From assembly GCA_002762785.1 (NCBI GenBank), contig PCXY01000004.1:62001-126000 (forward strand): a DNA stretch of 64,000 nucleotides, read 5' to 3'. The notes beneath the pieces were generated by a model that saw nothing but the letters and a program-made list of their open reading frames with translations, was not told the origin of the DNA and made no database searches. The position numbers and the translations under genes are program-made. This document shows positions 26,472 through 35,760 of this stretch, in pieces (the first letter of the stretch is position 1; each line of letters starts with the position of its first letter). This DNA is from Candidatus Woesearchaeota archaeon CG10_big_fil_rev_8_21_14_0_10_45_16. GTDB taxonomy: Archaea; Nanobdellota; Nanobdellia; Woesearchaeales; GW2011-AR9.

Positions 26472-29400
26472 TTATCTCTTAGCTCTTCTTCTGCCTTTCC
26501 TGCTGGTCATGACAGCGATGGATAGGATGAACGCCACCAATCCTAGGAACAGCAGTCCGCCCAAGACAAACAGATAAGTCGTGCTGTCACGGAAAGAAGC
26601 TCTGACGCTGGTCTCCCGCAACGGCTGGTTGTATTGCTGCCGGGCCATGACCTGCCGACTTAGTTCGTTTTGGAATCTCTGTGCATAGTTGTCCAGTCCA
26701 AGCTGTTGCTGCTGGCCTACACTTTGGCTGACACCACAATCGCTTACAGTCAGGGTGATGGTCTGAGAGTCTTCTTTCTTGCTGCCGCGAAGAACTTCCA
26801 CCTCGATCGGGTACGAGCCAGATTTAGCGTCGCCGATGTTGAAGTTGAAGGTTTCGTCCTCTTCATTATTGGAAGCGGTAAACTCATCGATCTCGATCTC
26901 GTCACGGCTAAGGTCCAGGCCAAGAGCCGCGTTGCTTACTCGGACTACTACGTCATCTTCATCACTTCTGCCTAAGTTCTTGACGGTGACATCAAGTCTA
27001 GTGTTGGCAGTGCATTGCAGGCTGTTCGGTGAAAGGACGGCCCTGTCGATGACCAGGTTATGGTTTTCTAAGTCAATCTTGACGGTAAATTCCTCGGAAG
27101 TCTTATGGATGACATCATTGTCGTCTTCGCCTTCTACCTCTACCAGGAAGGTGTACTCTTCTTCATCGATCTCTTCGTTTCCAAGGTCAAATTCTACTTT
27201 GAATTTCTCCTTATCTCCGGCATCGATATCCTGGTCTTCAGCATCTTCATCAAGGTCGTCGCCGTCAACATCAAGAAGAGTTATGGTGACTTCCACATCG
27301 TTCAGGTCGATATCAAGATTGTTGCGGATCTCAACTTCAATCTCGTTGCTCTCTTCGATGGAGAGGTCGTTGCTGCTCTTGCCGTTTATCTCGAAGCTCT
27401 CGATGATGATGAAACTCTTTGGTTTTAGGTAGATGGCCTGGCCCCATTCAAGAGAAGCTCCTTTAGCGGTTCCAGCCAATTTCAGGACGCCGATCTCATG
27501 CTTGCCATCCTCTTCATCTTCAGGGACGGTAGCTTCTAGTTCGAATGCGATCTTCTCGCCGGGAGCAAGCTCAGTAGGCAGGTTTTCAGGCAGTAGGATG
27601 CCGTATCCTGTCTCTGCTACCTTATAGGTGATGTTGCTGATCGTGTCAAGCGATCCAGTGTTCTGAACAGTAACGATGGTGATGCCTGTCTCACCTGGGG
27701 CTACATCATCAAAGAAAATATCGGAGGTGCTGAATGCTGCATTCTTTCTCTCTTCTACTTTATAGGTAGAGAAACTTTCGACAGTGAAAGTCAGAGGGTC
27801 GCTGTTTTCTATCACGCAATTCTCACAAAGCAGAAAACTGCCATGGTTGAAACCTTCTGAGGTGAGAATAGCCGGATCGCTGAACTTCTTGTTTAACGTG
27901 ATCCTAGCTTTTCCAGCAAGCTTAGGAGCATTCTCAGTGTCAACTGCGACGGAATTGCTGGTGATAGTAACATGTTGGCTGATGTCGCCGATCTGTGAAA
28001 GGTCAAGTCCCTGCAGCCATTCGATCTTGCCGTTAGCGTTCTCTAAGACGAGTTCAACATTGTTGATGTTAGCTTCGGCTGCTATATCGGTGGTGCTGCT
28101 TCCGGGAAAATCATCAAAGCCGATAGGTCTATCGACAACAATGACGGTCCAACTTTCGGAGACGGTCTGCAGCTGTCCCTGGGCATTGAAATAGGTGATG
28201 CTAGCTTTGACTTCATACCTTCCTGCGTTGACGGAAGTGGAATCCAGATCAAACTTATCAATGTTAACGTTAAGATTTTCAGCGGATCCGCCTGCCGTAT
28301 TGCGAAGCGTCCAGATATAGGTTATCGGGATCGCATCATCGTTGGTAACATCAACTGAAAAGGTAGTATCCTCATCTTTGTTCTGGTTAAGGACGATCTC
28401 ATCGTCTGGTCCAGGAGTCCGGCTGCTGATCTGGACACCGTCATCAGCTAATTGTTTGATGACATAACGTACTTCTACCCTTGTCGCGGCAGTTCCGTCT
28501 TCAGCGATCAGGGTGAAAGTATCTGTCTCACCAGCTGGTGTAAAGTAATCGCGTATTGGCGTGATGGTGACAGCATCATCACTGACGACAACATTGACAT
28601 TAGCGTTGTCATTCTCAACCCTGAGGCTGAGCGTCTGGCTGTCTTCAACATCCAAGACCATCCCTGCTAGGTTGATCTGGCTGGTGGTGTCTTCATCAAA
28701 TTGGAAAACCTGGCTGCTGAGGCTGTCATCAACCTGCGGTGCGCAGTTTTCCATATCGACCGTGACTTCGGCCATATCAAACGGTGCAGATCCAGGTACA
28801 TCTGAGTCAGATATCTCTACTCTTAGGGTATGTTCACCGGTCAGGTCATGAAGGTCAAGTGGAACAGATACCGGAACGTCGATCATGTTAGCGTTCATGC
28901 GGAACTCTTCTTTTCTTAGGAGTTCTTCTCCTAAAAAGACTTTAGCGACTAGATTCTCATTCTGTTCAAGACCGATATTAGTTGCAGTCAGATGCATCCG
29001 TACATTGTTCTGTTTGGCCAGGCAGCTGAAATCTTCATCATTGAAAGTAGCACTGGTTATCAGGATGGAATGTGGTTCTCTTTGGACATCAACTTTGATA
29101 TCAAAAACATCTCCGTAGAAATGTTGAGGCACATCCCTGTCAGCTCCATTGACAAAGAATTGTATCAGGTGATTTCCGTCATTCCAGCTGAGGGGAATAG
29201 TGTAATCAAACTGCACAGATTTTTCTTCTGAAGGGCCTAGGAACAATAGTTCTCCGTCCTGGCCGCGGTTGAAACGCAGAGGGATGCCTAACTCGCTCGG
29301 GATCTGCGGAACGTTCATGACGATCTGTTCGATGATCGGTTCGACATCCTGTCTGATCAGCGGATGATCATCATCAGTAAACTGGTTATGCAAGGTAACT

Positions 29401-31583
29401 TGGAACTGTAGAGTATCTCCTGGCTGGAAAGATGTTGTGGTTGAGTTCCTGCCGTAAGAAGAGAGCTGTTCTCCTTTGCGGGCAACCTGGACATTGCTCA
29501 CTTCCAAAGTTGAAGCGACGTTAAGGTCATAGGCTTGGGTGTTACGGCCGCCGTTTCCATCAGAGACGACGATACTCACGCGTGATACTCCTGTATTCTG
29601 AGGAATAATCGATACCCTGTTGTCCCGGACACTAACGTAATTTACATCGATAAAACGCTGGCCGTTGATCGTCGATTGTGATATGCTGACGCTGACGTCG
29701 TCTCCATCAGGATCTTCAGCTATGACATCATAGGTGTAGGTGCGGCCTCTTATAGCATCTGCTGGAGGCGTGGAAGTTATGGCCGGCGCGTCATTGTCGT
29801 TATTTACAGTTATCGTAAATGTATCCTGTGTTCTTCCATCGTTGCTGTCGGTGACTGTAAGCGTTATGAGGCTGTCGCCAGACTGGTTTGCCAACGGTTC
29901 ACATTCCAGGATGGTCACACTAAGAGAACAGCTGACGACGGATGGGTTGCTTTGGTCGTCAAGGCTGAAAGTTAGGTCGGTGGTGTCATCTTCTACGTCT
30001 GAAACGAAGTTGGTAAGATCTAAAGACAGCGCTCCAGAATCTTCGCCGACCATCTGATCAGGGACATCAAAGTTCGGAAGGTCGTTGATCTCGTTGACAG
30101 TCAAGATGAATGAACCGGTGGCTGAAAGGCCTTCAGTATCGCTAACAACAATCTCTAAAGTGTTGCTGCCGCTCCGGTCAGGAACAGTAGCACATTCAAG
30201 ATCATGTCCGCTGATACGACAGCTGACTGCGGAAAGGTCTGATTGTGATTGTAACCTTACTCTTAGGTCGGCGGCAGCATCTTCAACATCAGCAATGAAA
30301 GGGTCTAAGTCTATAGCCGTCAATCCTGAATCCTCGTCGACAGAAAGGTCATTTAAGTTGATAGTTGGCTGGTCATTGACGGGGTTCACGATGATCTTAA
30401 AGTCATCGTAATTACTTCCTCCGTCCCTATCGGTTACATTTAATAAAACAAGATTCTTCCCTATTTGGTTAAGTTGCGTCTCACAGACCAAAGTGTGGCC
30501 GTTGTCAAGACTGCAGTCAACTGCGGTCTCATCAAGTTCAGAAATGATGCTGTACTGCAGGTTGTTGGTCCTGTCTTCGATATCTCCAGAATGATCGCGA
30601 AGATCAACGCTGTACGATCCTGAATCTTCGTCAACATAAACGTCGTCTATCCTTAAAGTGGGAAGATCGTTAATAGGGTTGACGTTGATGGTCATTGTAT
30701 ATATCTCTGAATCAAACTGTCCATCCCTTACTTTGAACTTAAATGAATCGTAAGCTGCTCCATTCTGGTCGCGTCCAGGCATGTAGGCAAGCGATCCATC
30801 TTGCAATCCTGCTGCATCATATCTAACTCCTTCTCTCAGAACGCCTCCAGTGAATGTTAAGTCGCCACGGGCTGGAAGATCTGTGATGATGAATGTAGAG
30901 AAGTTATCTCCATCTGGATCGCTGAAATTGAAATCAGCTGCCGAGAAGGCATATTCACTATCTTCATCGGTAGTTATAGTGTTGTCGGCAGATGTAGGGG
31001 GAGCATTGTTGGCTGCTCCAGGAGTTCCGAAGTCGCCTGCACCGAACTGGATGGTCGCTTCTCTCCAGCTGCTTCCTAGATTGTTGTCGAGAGCAGGGTT
31101 GATTAGTTCCATGGATATCCCATCAGAAGGATCAGGGAAAGTGAGACCATCGTTATATTCAACACGGTCAACTTCCAATGAAGAATTGTCCAATAAGATA
31201 ACCTCATCATCAGCGTTGCCTAAGGTGATGCCTGCATATTCATAGTCACAATTAAAACCGCCATTTGTCAGGTTATTTGAATTTCTACAAAGAACGATAA
31301 AACCGTTGGCGGGAACAAGAAGAGGAGCGCCATTGTTGATAATGTGCGAATCAGAACCGTTATCTTTTACAGTCCAACCATCGATATCTACAGCATTATT
31401 CGGATCAGTATTGTACAGTTCTATATACTCACCCATAGATTCGGGACTCGCAGAAGGATTCTGCATGATCTCATTGATGACAACATCAGCCAAAGCAGCC
31501 TGTGCTGTGATCAGGACTAAAAGAATAGCGATAAAAAAAGGTACACCTTTATGTAGTTTCATGTTTTCCCCCTCTCCTAACAT
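26472..31583 (-). CDS. Giant secreted surface protein with N-terminal lamin-tail domain and tandem cadherin/Ig-like repeats, C-terminal TM
   Basis: Signal peptide; LTD-like VVINEIMQNPSASPESMGEYIELYN...; repeated NDxPxxxxxDxxVDEDSGxxxxDLxxxxxDxED units; C-terminal TM TYLFVLGGLLFLGLVAFILSIAVMTSRKGRRRAKR. Confidence 0.88.
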   Translation of the reverse strand: MLGEGENMKLHKGVPFFIAILLVLITAQAALADVVINEIMQNPSASPESMGEYIELYNTDPNNAVDIDGWTVKDNGSDSHIINNGAPLLVPANGFIVLCRNSNNLTNGGFNCDYEYAGITLGNADDEVILLDNSSLEVDRVEYNDGLTFPDPSDGISMELINPALDNNLGSSWREATIQFGAGDFGTPGAANNAPPTSADNTITTDEDSEYAFSAADFNFSDPDGDNFSTFIITDLPARGDLTFTGGVLREGVRYDAAGLQDGSLAYMPGRDQNGAAYDSFKFKVRDGQFDSEIYTMTINVNPINDLPTLRIDDVYVDEDSGSYSVDLRDHSGDIEDRTNNLQYSIISELDETAVDCSLDNGHTLVCETQLNQIGKNLVLLNVTDRDGGSNYDDFKIIVNPVNDQPTINLNDLSVDEDSGLTAIDLDPFIADVEDAAADLRVRLQSQSDLSAVSCRISGHDLECATVPDRSGSNTLEIVVSDTEGLSATGSFILTVNEINDLPNFDVPDQMVGEDSGALSLDLTNFVSDVEDDTTDLTFSLDDQSNPSVVSCSLSVTILECEPLANQSGDSLITLTVTDSNDGRTQDTFTITVNNDNDAPAITSTPPADAIRGRTYTYDVIAEDPDGDDVSVSISQSTINGQRFIDVNYVSVRDNRVSIIPQNTGVSRVSIVVSDGNGGRNTQAYDLNVASTLEVSNVQVARKGEQLSSYGRNSTTTSFQPGDTLQFQVTLHNQFTDDDHPLIRQDVEPIIEQIVMNVPQIPSELGIPLRFNRGQDGELLFLGPSEEKSVQFDYTIPLSWNDGNHLIQFFVNGADRDVPQHFYGDVFDIKVDVQREPHSILITSATFNDEDFSCLAKQNNVRMHLTATNIGLEQNENLVAKVFLGEELLRKEEFRMNANMIDVPVSVPLDLHDLTGEHTLRVEISDSDVPGSAPFDMAEVTVDMENCAPQVDDSLSSQVFQFDEDTTSQINLAGMVLDVEDSQTLSLRVENDNANVNVVVSDDAVTITPIRDYFTPAGETDTFTLIAEDGTAATRVEVRYVIKQLADDGVQISSRTPGPDDEIVLNQNKDEDTTFSVDVTNDDAIPITYIWTLRNTAGGSAENLNVNIDKFDLDSTSVNAGRYEVKASITYFNAQGQLQTVSESWTVIVVDRPIGFDDFPGSSTTDIAAEANINNVELVLENANGKIEWLQGLDLSQIGDISQHVTITSNSVAVDTENAPKLAGKARITLNKKFSDPAILTSEGFNHGSFLLCENCVIENSDPLTFTVESFSTYKVEERKNAAFSTSDIFFDDVAPGETGITIVTVQNTGSLDTISNITYKVAETGYGILLPENLPTELAPGEKIAFELEATVPEDEEDGKHEIGVLKLAGTAKGASLEWGQAIYLKPKSFIIIESFEINGKSSNDLSIEESNEIEVEIRNNLDIDLNDVEVTITLLDVDGDDLDEDAEDQDIDAGDKEKFKVEFDLGNEEIDEEEYTFLVEVEGEDDNDVIHKTSEEFTVKIDLENHNLVIDRAVLSPNSLQCTANTRLDVTVKNLGRSDEDDVVVRVSNAALGLDLSRDEIEIDEFTASNNEEDETFNFNIGDAKSGSYPIEVEVLRGSKKEDSQTITLTVSDCGVSQSVGQQQQLGLDNYAQRFQNELSRQVMARQQYNQPLRETSVRASFRDSTTYLFVLGGLLFLGLVAFILSIAVMTSRKGRRRAKR
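29790..30675 (-). repeat. Tandem protein-level repeats (3-4 cadherin/Ig-like units of about 95-100 aa) inside the giant surface gene
   Basis: Successive NDLPTLRIDDVYVDEDSG / NDQPTINLNDLSVDEDSG / NDLPNFDVPDQMVGEDSG / NDNDAPAIT units. Confidence 0.75.
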
Positions 31584-31601
31584 TGTTAAAAATGTTCCTG
31601 C

Positions 31602-33038
31602 TTACCTTTTCTTCAGCAGGATCATGAAAAACAATGCGATTAATGTTACGATCAATACTGCGGCTATGACTACGGCAGCTATGAAAAAGTCTTCGATCGT
31701 GTATGGATCCTCAACAGACGTCACGACACTGCCGCCAGTTACGCTGTCATCAGCAGTTGCAGCTGGTTTTTCAGGCTGCTGCGGCTGTGTGGTAGCTGGC
31801 AAGGTGCTGACGATGACGTTAGGATTGTCTTCTTCGTCATCAGCTGCTGTAGTCGGACATTTGACAACTTCCAGGTTGACAGTTTCAGTGTCGATGGTAT
31901 CATCACGGTTGATGAAAGCCTGGATACTGATCGGGTAGTTCTTGACTTTTACGCCTTTTGGCAAGGTGAACGTAAACGCGTCGCTCCAGGTATCGTCACC
32001 GTCATCGAACTCATCCATCTCGATCTCCATGACATTCTCCAGGATAGCCAGCTCAGAGTTGCTGATCCTTACAGCAGCCTGATCTTGGTTGTCGTTTCCG
32101 TAATTGTAAAGTTGCAGGTCAAGAGTATATTGTCGGCCTTCACAGGCTTCCACAAGATTAGGCGAGACTGTCGCTCTGGTGATGCGGACATCGTCATCTT
32201 GACGCTCCAGTTCCAGGTCGACACTCTTGACGACTTTATACTTGACGCCAGCTTTGTCTTCACCCTCTAAAGTGAACTCGAGGGTGTATTCACCGGCTTC
32301 TACATCTTCAGGGATCTCCCATTCGATGGTCAGCTTGTCTTTGCTGTCTGCTTCTAGATCTGAGAAAGCATAGGTATCATCCAGATCGTCGCCGAAGATA
32401 TCGTCATCATCAGAATCAAGGCTAATTTCGATCTCTTCGATCTCGCTGTCTCTGTAATCTTTATCTGGGAAAAGGTTCTCGACAGTTATATCGAATGTGA
32501 TAGTAGAGCCGACACGAACATGGTCATTCAGAGAGAAATCGTTCTCTTCTCCATCAGTGTCAAACTCATCGTTCTGTTTCTTGTCGTCTTCATCACGGTA
32601 ATCAACTTCAATCTTATTGAAGACAAACATCTCTTTAGTATTCTGCAATAGGTCAACGGTATCTTCTTCTGCACCAGCAGAAACCCGTACGGTTCCGATC
32701 TTTACTTCGCCGGGAGCTTTATCGTGAGGGATGTTGACGCTGATGGTGGCTTTTTCGGTAGCGCCAGCAGCGATGTTCAACTCTACATCTTCTGCTTCAT
32801 AACCTGCCGGCAGGCCTTCGACACTGACGGTCACGACAGCTTCAGCTGCATCATCATTGTTTATGTTGACAGAAGCGTCTACGGTGATGAAATCTTGGTC
32901 TTTGGTATCAAAACCACTGTAATCGGCATCAAGGACGATCTCATCTTCCTGTATTGTAAGGCTGGCAGCAACGCTGACAGATAATAGTAATAGTACGAAT
33001 ATTGGGATAATTAGTGCTTTAATTTTAATCCCCTCCAT
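31602..33038 (-). CDS. Secreted surface protein with C-terminal TM, paralogous in part to the 1703-aa protein
   Basis: Signal peptide IKALIIPIFVLLLLSVSVAASL; acidic beta-rich repeats; TM FFIAAVVIAAVLIVTLIALFFMILLKKR. Confidence 0.85.
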   Translation of the reverse strand: MEGIKIKALIIPIFVLLLLSVSVAASLTIQEDEIVLDADYSGFDTKDQDFITVDASVNINNDDAAEAVVTVSVEGLPAGYEAEDVELNIAAGATEKATISVNIPHDKAPGEVKIGTVRVSAGAEEDTVDLLQNTKEMFVFNKIEVDYRDEDDKKQNDEFDTDGEENDFSLNDHVRVGSTITFDITVENLFPDKDYRDSEIEEIEISLDSDDDDIFGDDLDDTYAFSDLEADSKDKLTIEWEIPEDVEAGEYTLEFTLEGEDKAGVKYKVVKSVDLELERQDDDVRITRATVSPNLVEACEGRQYTLDLQLYNYGNDNQDQAAVRISNSELAILENVMEIEMDEFDDGDDTWSDAFTFTLPKGVKVKNYPISIQAFINRDDTIDTETVNLEVVKCPTTAADDEEDNPNVIVSTLPATTQPQQPEKPAATADDSVTGGSVVTSVEDPYTIEDFFIAAVVIAAVLIVTLIALFFMILLKKR

Positions 33039-33133
33039 TGTTTTTATTCTCCAGTAGTTATGGTTCTTTAAATATTTTATGGTAGTTTCAGTCCGGATTG
33101 AAGGGAAATAAGAAGAAATAAGATAAAAAACCT

Positions 33134-33655
33134 CTATCGGTTGCCCATATAGAAGAATTTTTCGATAGAAACGTCGTTTTCGTTGTAGCCGCCAGATCGG
33201 GGATGAGATGCTGGTTTTTCAGGCTGTTGTGGCTGTTCTGTCGGCCTCGGTGCAGCTACTGGTTCAGGTACGCTGTTGGTGGTAAGCTCCTTTACTGTTG
33301 GCAGACGGTTATAATTCATCTTAATCTTGAGCGCTTCCATCTCTTTTTCCAATACATTGACCTTTTCGTTGAACTCTTTAAGGGTCTTGACGATGTATTT
33401 GGTGTTCTGTTCCAGGATCTCTTTGATCTTATCCTGGCCGAGTTCTGAATGTCCGCCCATACTGCTGCCTTGAGCTGGTTCTGGCGTGCCGTGGACCTGG
33501 CCCATGGTATTGCGCATCTGGGAATAGCCTCTGCTATCCTGTTCTTTATAGATCTTCTGAGCCTGATTGATAGCATCTTCCCTATCGGTAGCCAGGCCTT
33601 GTTTCATCAGTTCTAAAGCAAGAGAATTGATCTTTTGAATCTGTTCGACATCCAT
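33134..33655 (-). CDS. Helical/coiled-coil protein with QPQQPEKPA linker
   Basis: MDVEQIQKINSLALELMKQGLATDREDAINQAQ...; C-terminal PTEQPQQPEKPASHPRSGG. Confidence 0.7.
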   Translation of the reverse strand: MDVEQIQKINSLALELMKQGLATDREDAINQAQKIYKEQDSRGYSQMRNTMGQVHGTPEPAQGSSMGGHSELGQDKIKEILEQNTKYIVKTLKEFNEKVNVLEKEMEALKIKMNYNRLPTVKELTTNSVPEPVAAPRPTEQPQQPEKPASHPRSGGYNENDVSIEKFFYMGNR

Positions 33656-33733
33656 TTGTGTTTACCTCTTTGTATTTCTATAAGTGATGGATATCTTCTT
33701 CTTAAAATGTTTTCGCTGTTGCGGTGTATATGA

Positions 33734-34240
33734 TCAGAGCTGGTTTAGGATATTTTTGCCTAGAGCCAGAGCTTCCTGGAAGGTTTGATTGCCACTATAT
33801 TCCTCATGCATGATAATCTCTTTGCTTTGTAATAGGGCTTTGATGGTTTCTGCTTTCGATTTCCCATGCTTGGCTAGCCGGACGATGTTTTCAAAAGTGC
33901 GGATGTCGGCTCTCTTCACACCGCTGGCAGCCAATTTAGGCAGGATACTCTGTAACGCTGCCAGAGCTTGCTGCAGTTTGGGAGTCATCTGTTCTTCAGC
34001 TAGACTCTCTAGAAGCAGGTAGCTTAGTTGGATGCCTTTCCTGAGAATATCTTTATCTTTAGGTGTATTTGCTTTCCCTAAGCTGTAGAGAGCCTCGATG
34101 GCACTTTTTATGTGTTCCAGCTGATTATTATCAGCATACTCAAGAATCTTTTGAAATGTACTGTAATCGTTCTTTTCTAAAAACTTCTTATTCTGCTTCA
34201 GAAAGGCTTGCAGGCCGGCTTTAGCTTCAGTTGAGCCCAT
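33734..34240 (-). CDS. All-helical hypothetical protein
   Basis: 168-aa ORF with good coding character; starts directly after the stop of the 48-aa ORF. Confidence 0.7.
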   Translation of the reverse strand: MGSTEAKAGLQAFLKQNKKFLEKNDYSTFQKILEYADNNQLEHIKSAIEALYSLGKANTPKDKDILRKGIQLSYLLLESLAEEQMTPKLQQALAALQSILPKLAASGVKRADIRTFENIVRLAKHGKSKAETIKALLQSKEIIMHEEYSGNQTFQEALALGKNILNQL

Positions 34241-34387
34241 CTATCCACAGACCCAGGGAATCTTGAATGGAAGGACGCCTGTTGTACCAAGAAGTACCAA
34301 TACGAAAGCGATGATGATGCCGATAAACAGGCCTGTCATGAAGTACTTAAATTCGATAATGCCTAATTGACCTCGTTTTGAAACCAT
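34241..34387 (-). CDS. 48-aa single-TM protein with class III (pilin-like) signal sequence
   Basis: MVSKRGQLGIIEFKYFMTGLFIGIIIAFVLVLLGTTGVLPFKIPWVCG*; resembles the archaeal KGQxxxEY/F...TG type N-terminus; TAG-ATG junction with the next gene. Confidence 0.7.
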   Translation of the reverse strand: MVSKRGQLGIIEFKYFMTGLFIGIIIAFVLVLLGTTGVLPFKIPWVCG

Positions 34388-34533
34388 ATGAACACCTGCC
34401 TTTTTGTATCCTAAACCAATTATTTGTAATTTATAAATGTTTCTTTTTGCATCTGCTTCAGATCAATCGAAAGTTTTATAAAGGGTCTTGTGAACTCTAT
34501 TTAAAATTAACTATCCATAGGTGGTTCTTTACA

Positions 34534-35466
34534 ATGACAACGATGCGCCGCAAAACTATCAAGGAATGTCCTGAATGCGCTAGCAAGAATATCTATCGTA
34601 ATATGGAGCGCGGTGAGACTATCTGCCGTGACTGTGGACTGGTATTGGAAGACCGGATGGTCGATTTCAGCCAGGAATGGCGCGATTTCGATGACGATTC
34701 CGGTGGTTCTCGAAGAAGGACCGGCGCTCCCACATCTGAGACCCAGTTTGATCAGGGATTAGGCACTGAAGTTGGATCCACCTCAGATTTCTATAAATTA
34801 GGTTCAGACCGTGAACGAGACAGATTTTTCAGGTTACGAAAATGGAACATCCGTATCAGCACTGCTATCGAAAGAAACCTGAAAGTAGCTTTGGCTGAAC
34901 TGAAAAGAGTCAGTTCATTCTTGCGATTACCTCGTTCTGTCGAGGAAGAAGCTGCCCGGATCTATCGTCGGGCGGTCCAGAAAGGCTTGGTCCGTGGGAG
35001 AAGCATGGAGTCGGTCATCGCCGGCGCTTTATACGCTGCCTGCAGAAGGCATGAGATCCCTCGTACTTTAGATGAGATGGGCGAAGCGTCTGGTATCGAG
35101 AAGAAAGAGATCGGACGGACATATCGCTTTGTCACCAGGGAACTGGAGATCAGCATCAAACCCAGTAACCCGGCAGATTATATCCCTCGTTTCGCATCAG
35201 CTTTGAAATTGACGGCTGAGACCCAGTCAAAAGCTGTCGAGATCCTGGAGATGGCTCGTGACATCGAACTGACTTCCGGCAGAGGGCCGACTGGCATCGC
35301 AGCCGCTGCTTTGTACGTCGCTTCCTTGATCCATGGTGAGAAACGGACCCAGAGAGAAGTGGCTGACGTGGCTGGCGTAACTGAAGTGACGATCAGGAAC
35401 AGGTATAAAGAGCTGATCAAGAAGCTGAAGCTGACCAAACAGGTCGATAAGAGCAAGAAGAAGTAG
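34534..35466 (+). CDS. tfb: Transcription initiation factor B (TFB)
   Basis: Zinc ribbon CPECASKNIYRNMERGETICRDCGLVLE, B-reader FSQEWRDFDDD, two cyclin-fold repeats; start refined to ATG 34534. Confidence 0.97.
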   Translation: MTTMRRKTIKECPECASKNIYRNMERGETICRDCGLVLEDRMVDFSQEWRDFDDDSGGSRRRTGAPTSETQFDQGLGTEVGSTSDFYKLGSDRERDRFFRLRKWNIRISTAIERNLKVALAELKRVSSFLRLPRSVEEEAARIYRRAVQKGLVRGRSMESVIAGALYAACRRHEIPRTLDEMGEASGIEKKEIGRTYRFVTRELEISIKPSNPADYIPRFASALKLTAETQSKAVEILEMARDIELTSGRGPTGIAAAALYVASLIHGEKRTQREVADVAGVTEVTIRNRYKELIKKLKLTKQVDKSKKK

Positions 35467-35478
35467 GGGCTCTTTTTT

Positions 35479-35592
35479 ATGGTATCCAATTGTCCAAATT
35501 GTGAAAAAGAACTTAAATGGCACGAAGGTTATACAGCTTTCTTTAATAATAAAAAATATTGTAACCTAAAAGAAAAGCCAATGAAAAGTTAG
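35479..35592 (+). CDS. 37-aa CxxC microprotein
   Basis: MVSNCPNCEKELKWHEGYTAFFNNKKYCNLKEKPMKS*, 12 bp after the tfb stop. Confidence 0.45.
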   Translation: MVSNCPNCEKELKWHEGYTAFFNNKKYCNLKEKPMKS

Positions 35593-35623
35593 CATATACC
35601 CAGAAACTTTAATTCTTAGAAAA

Positions 35624-35686
35624 ATGAACCCAACGTGTAACGCCCCTGATCATGGTCATCACAAGGGAAGTGCTACGCTGGGTTGA
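35624..35686 (+). other. Hairpin-forming element / possible structured RNA or 20-aa ORF
   Basis: Outer AACCCA(35627-35632)...TGGGTT(35679-35684), inner CCC/GGG and TGAT-CATGGTC-ATCA; also encodes MNPTCNAPDHGHHKGSATLG*. Confidence 0.35.
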
Positions 35687-35760
35687 TACTGGTTATATCT
35701 TCTGTTATTTAAATGTTTTTTTGAAAATAATTATAAAAGGGAAGGCGAACCTTCAGCATC

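Noticed and set aside
29790-30675. Possible CRISPR-like periodic repeat
   Set aside because: Repeats are in-frame protein domains of about 95-100 aa with diverged nucleotides, not short identical repeats with spacers; no CRISPR array or cas gene seen in the window
34378-34533. N-terminal extension of the TFB ORF
   Set aside because: The zinc ribbon begins right after ATG 34534; the extension covers the divergent promoter region and overlaps the 48-aa gene
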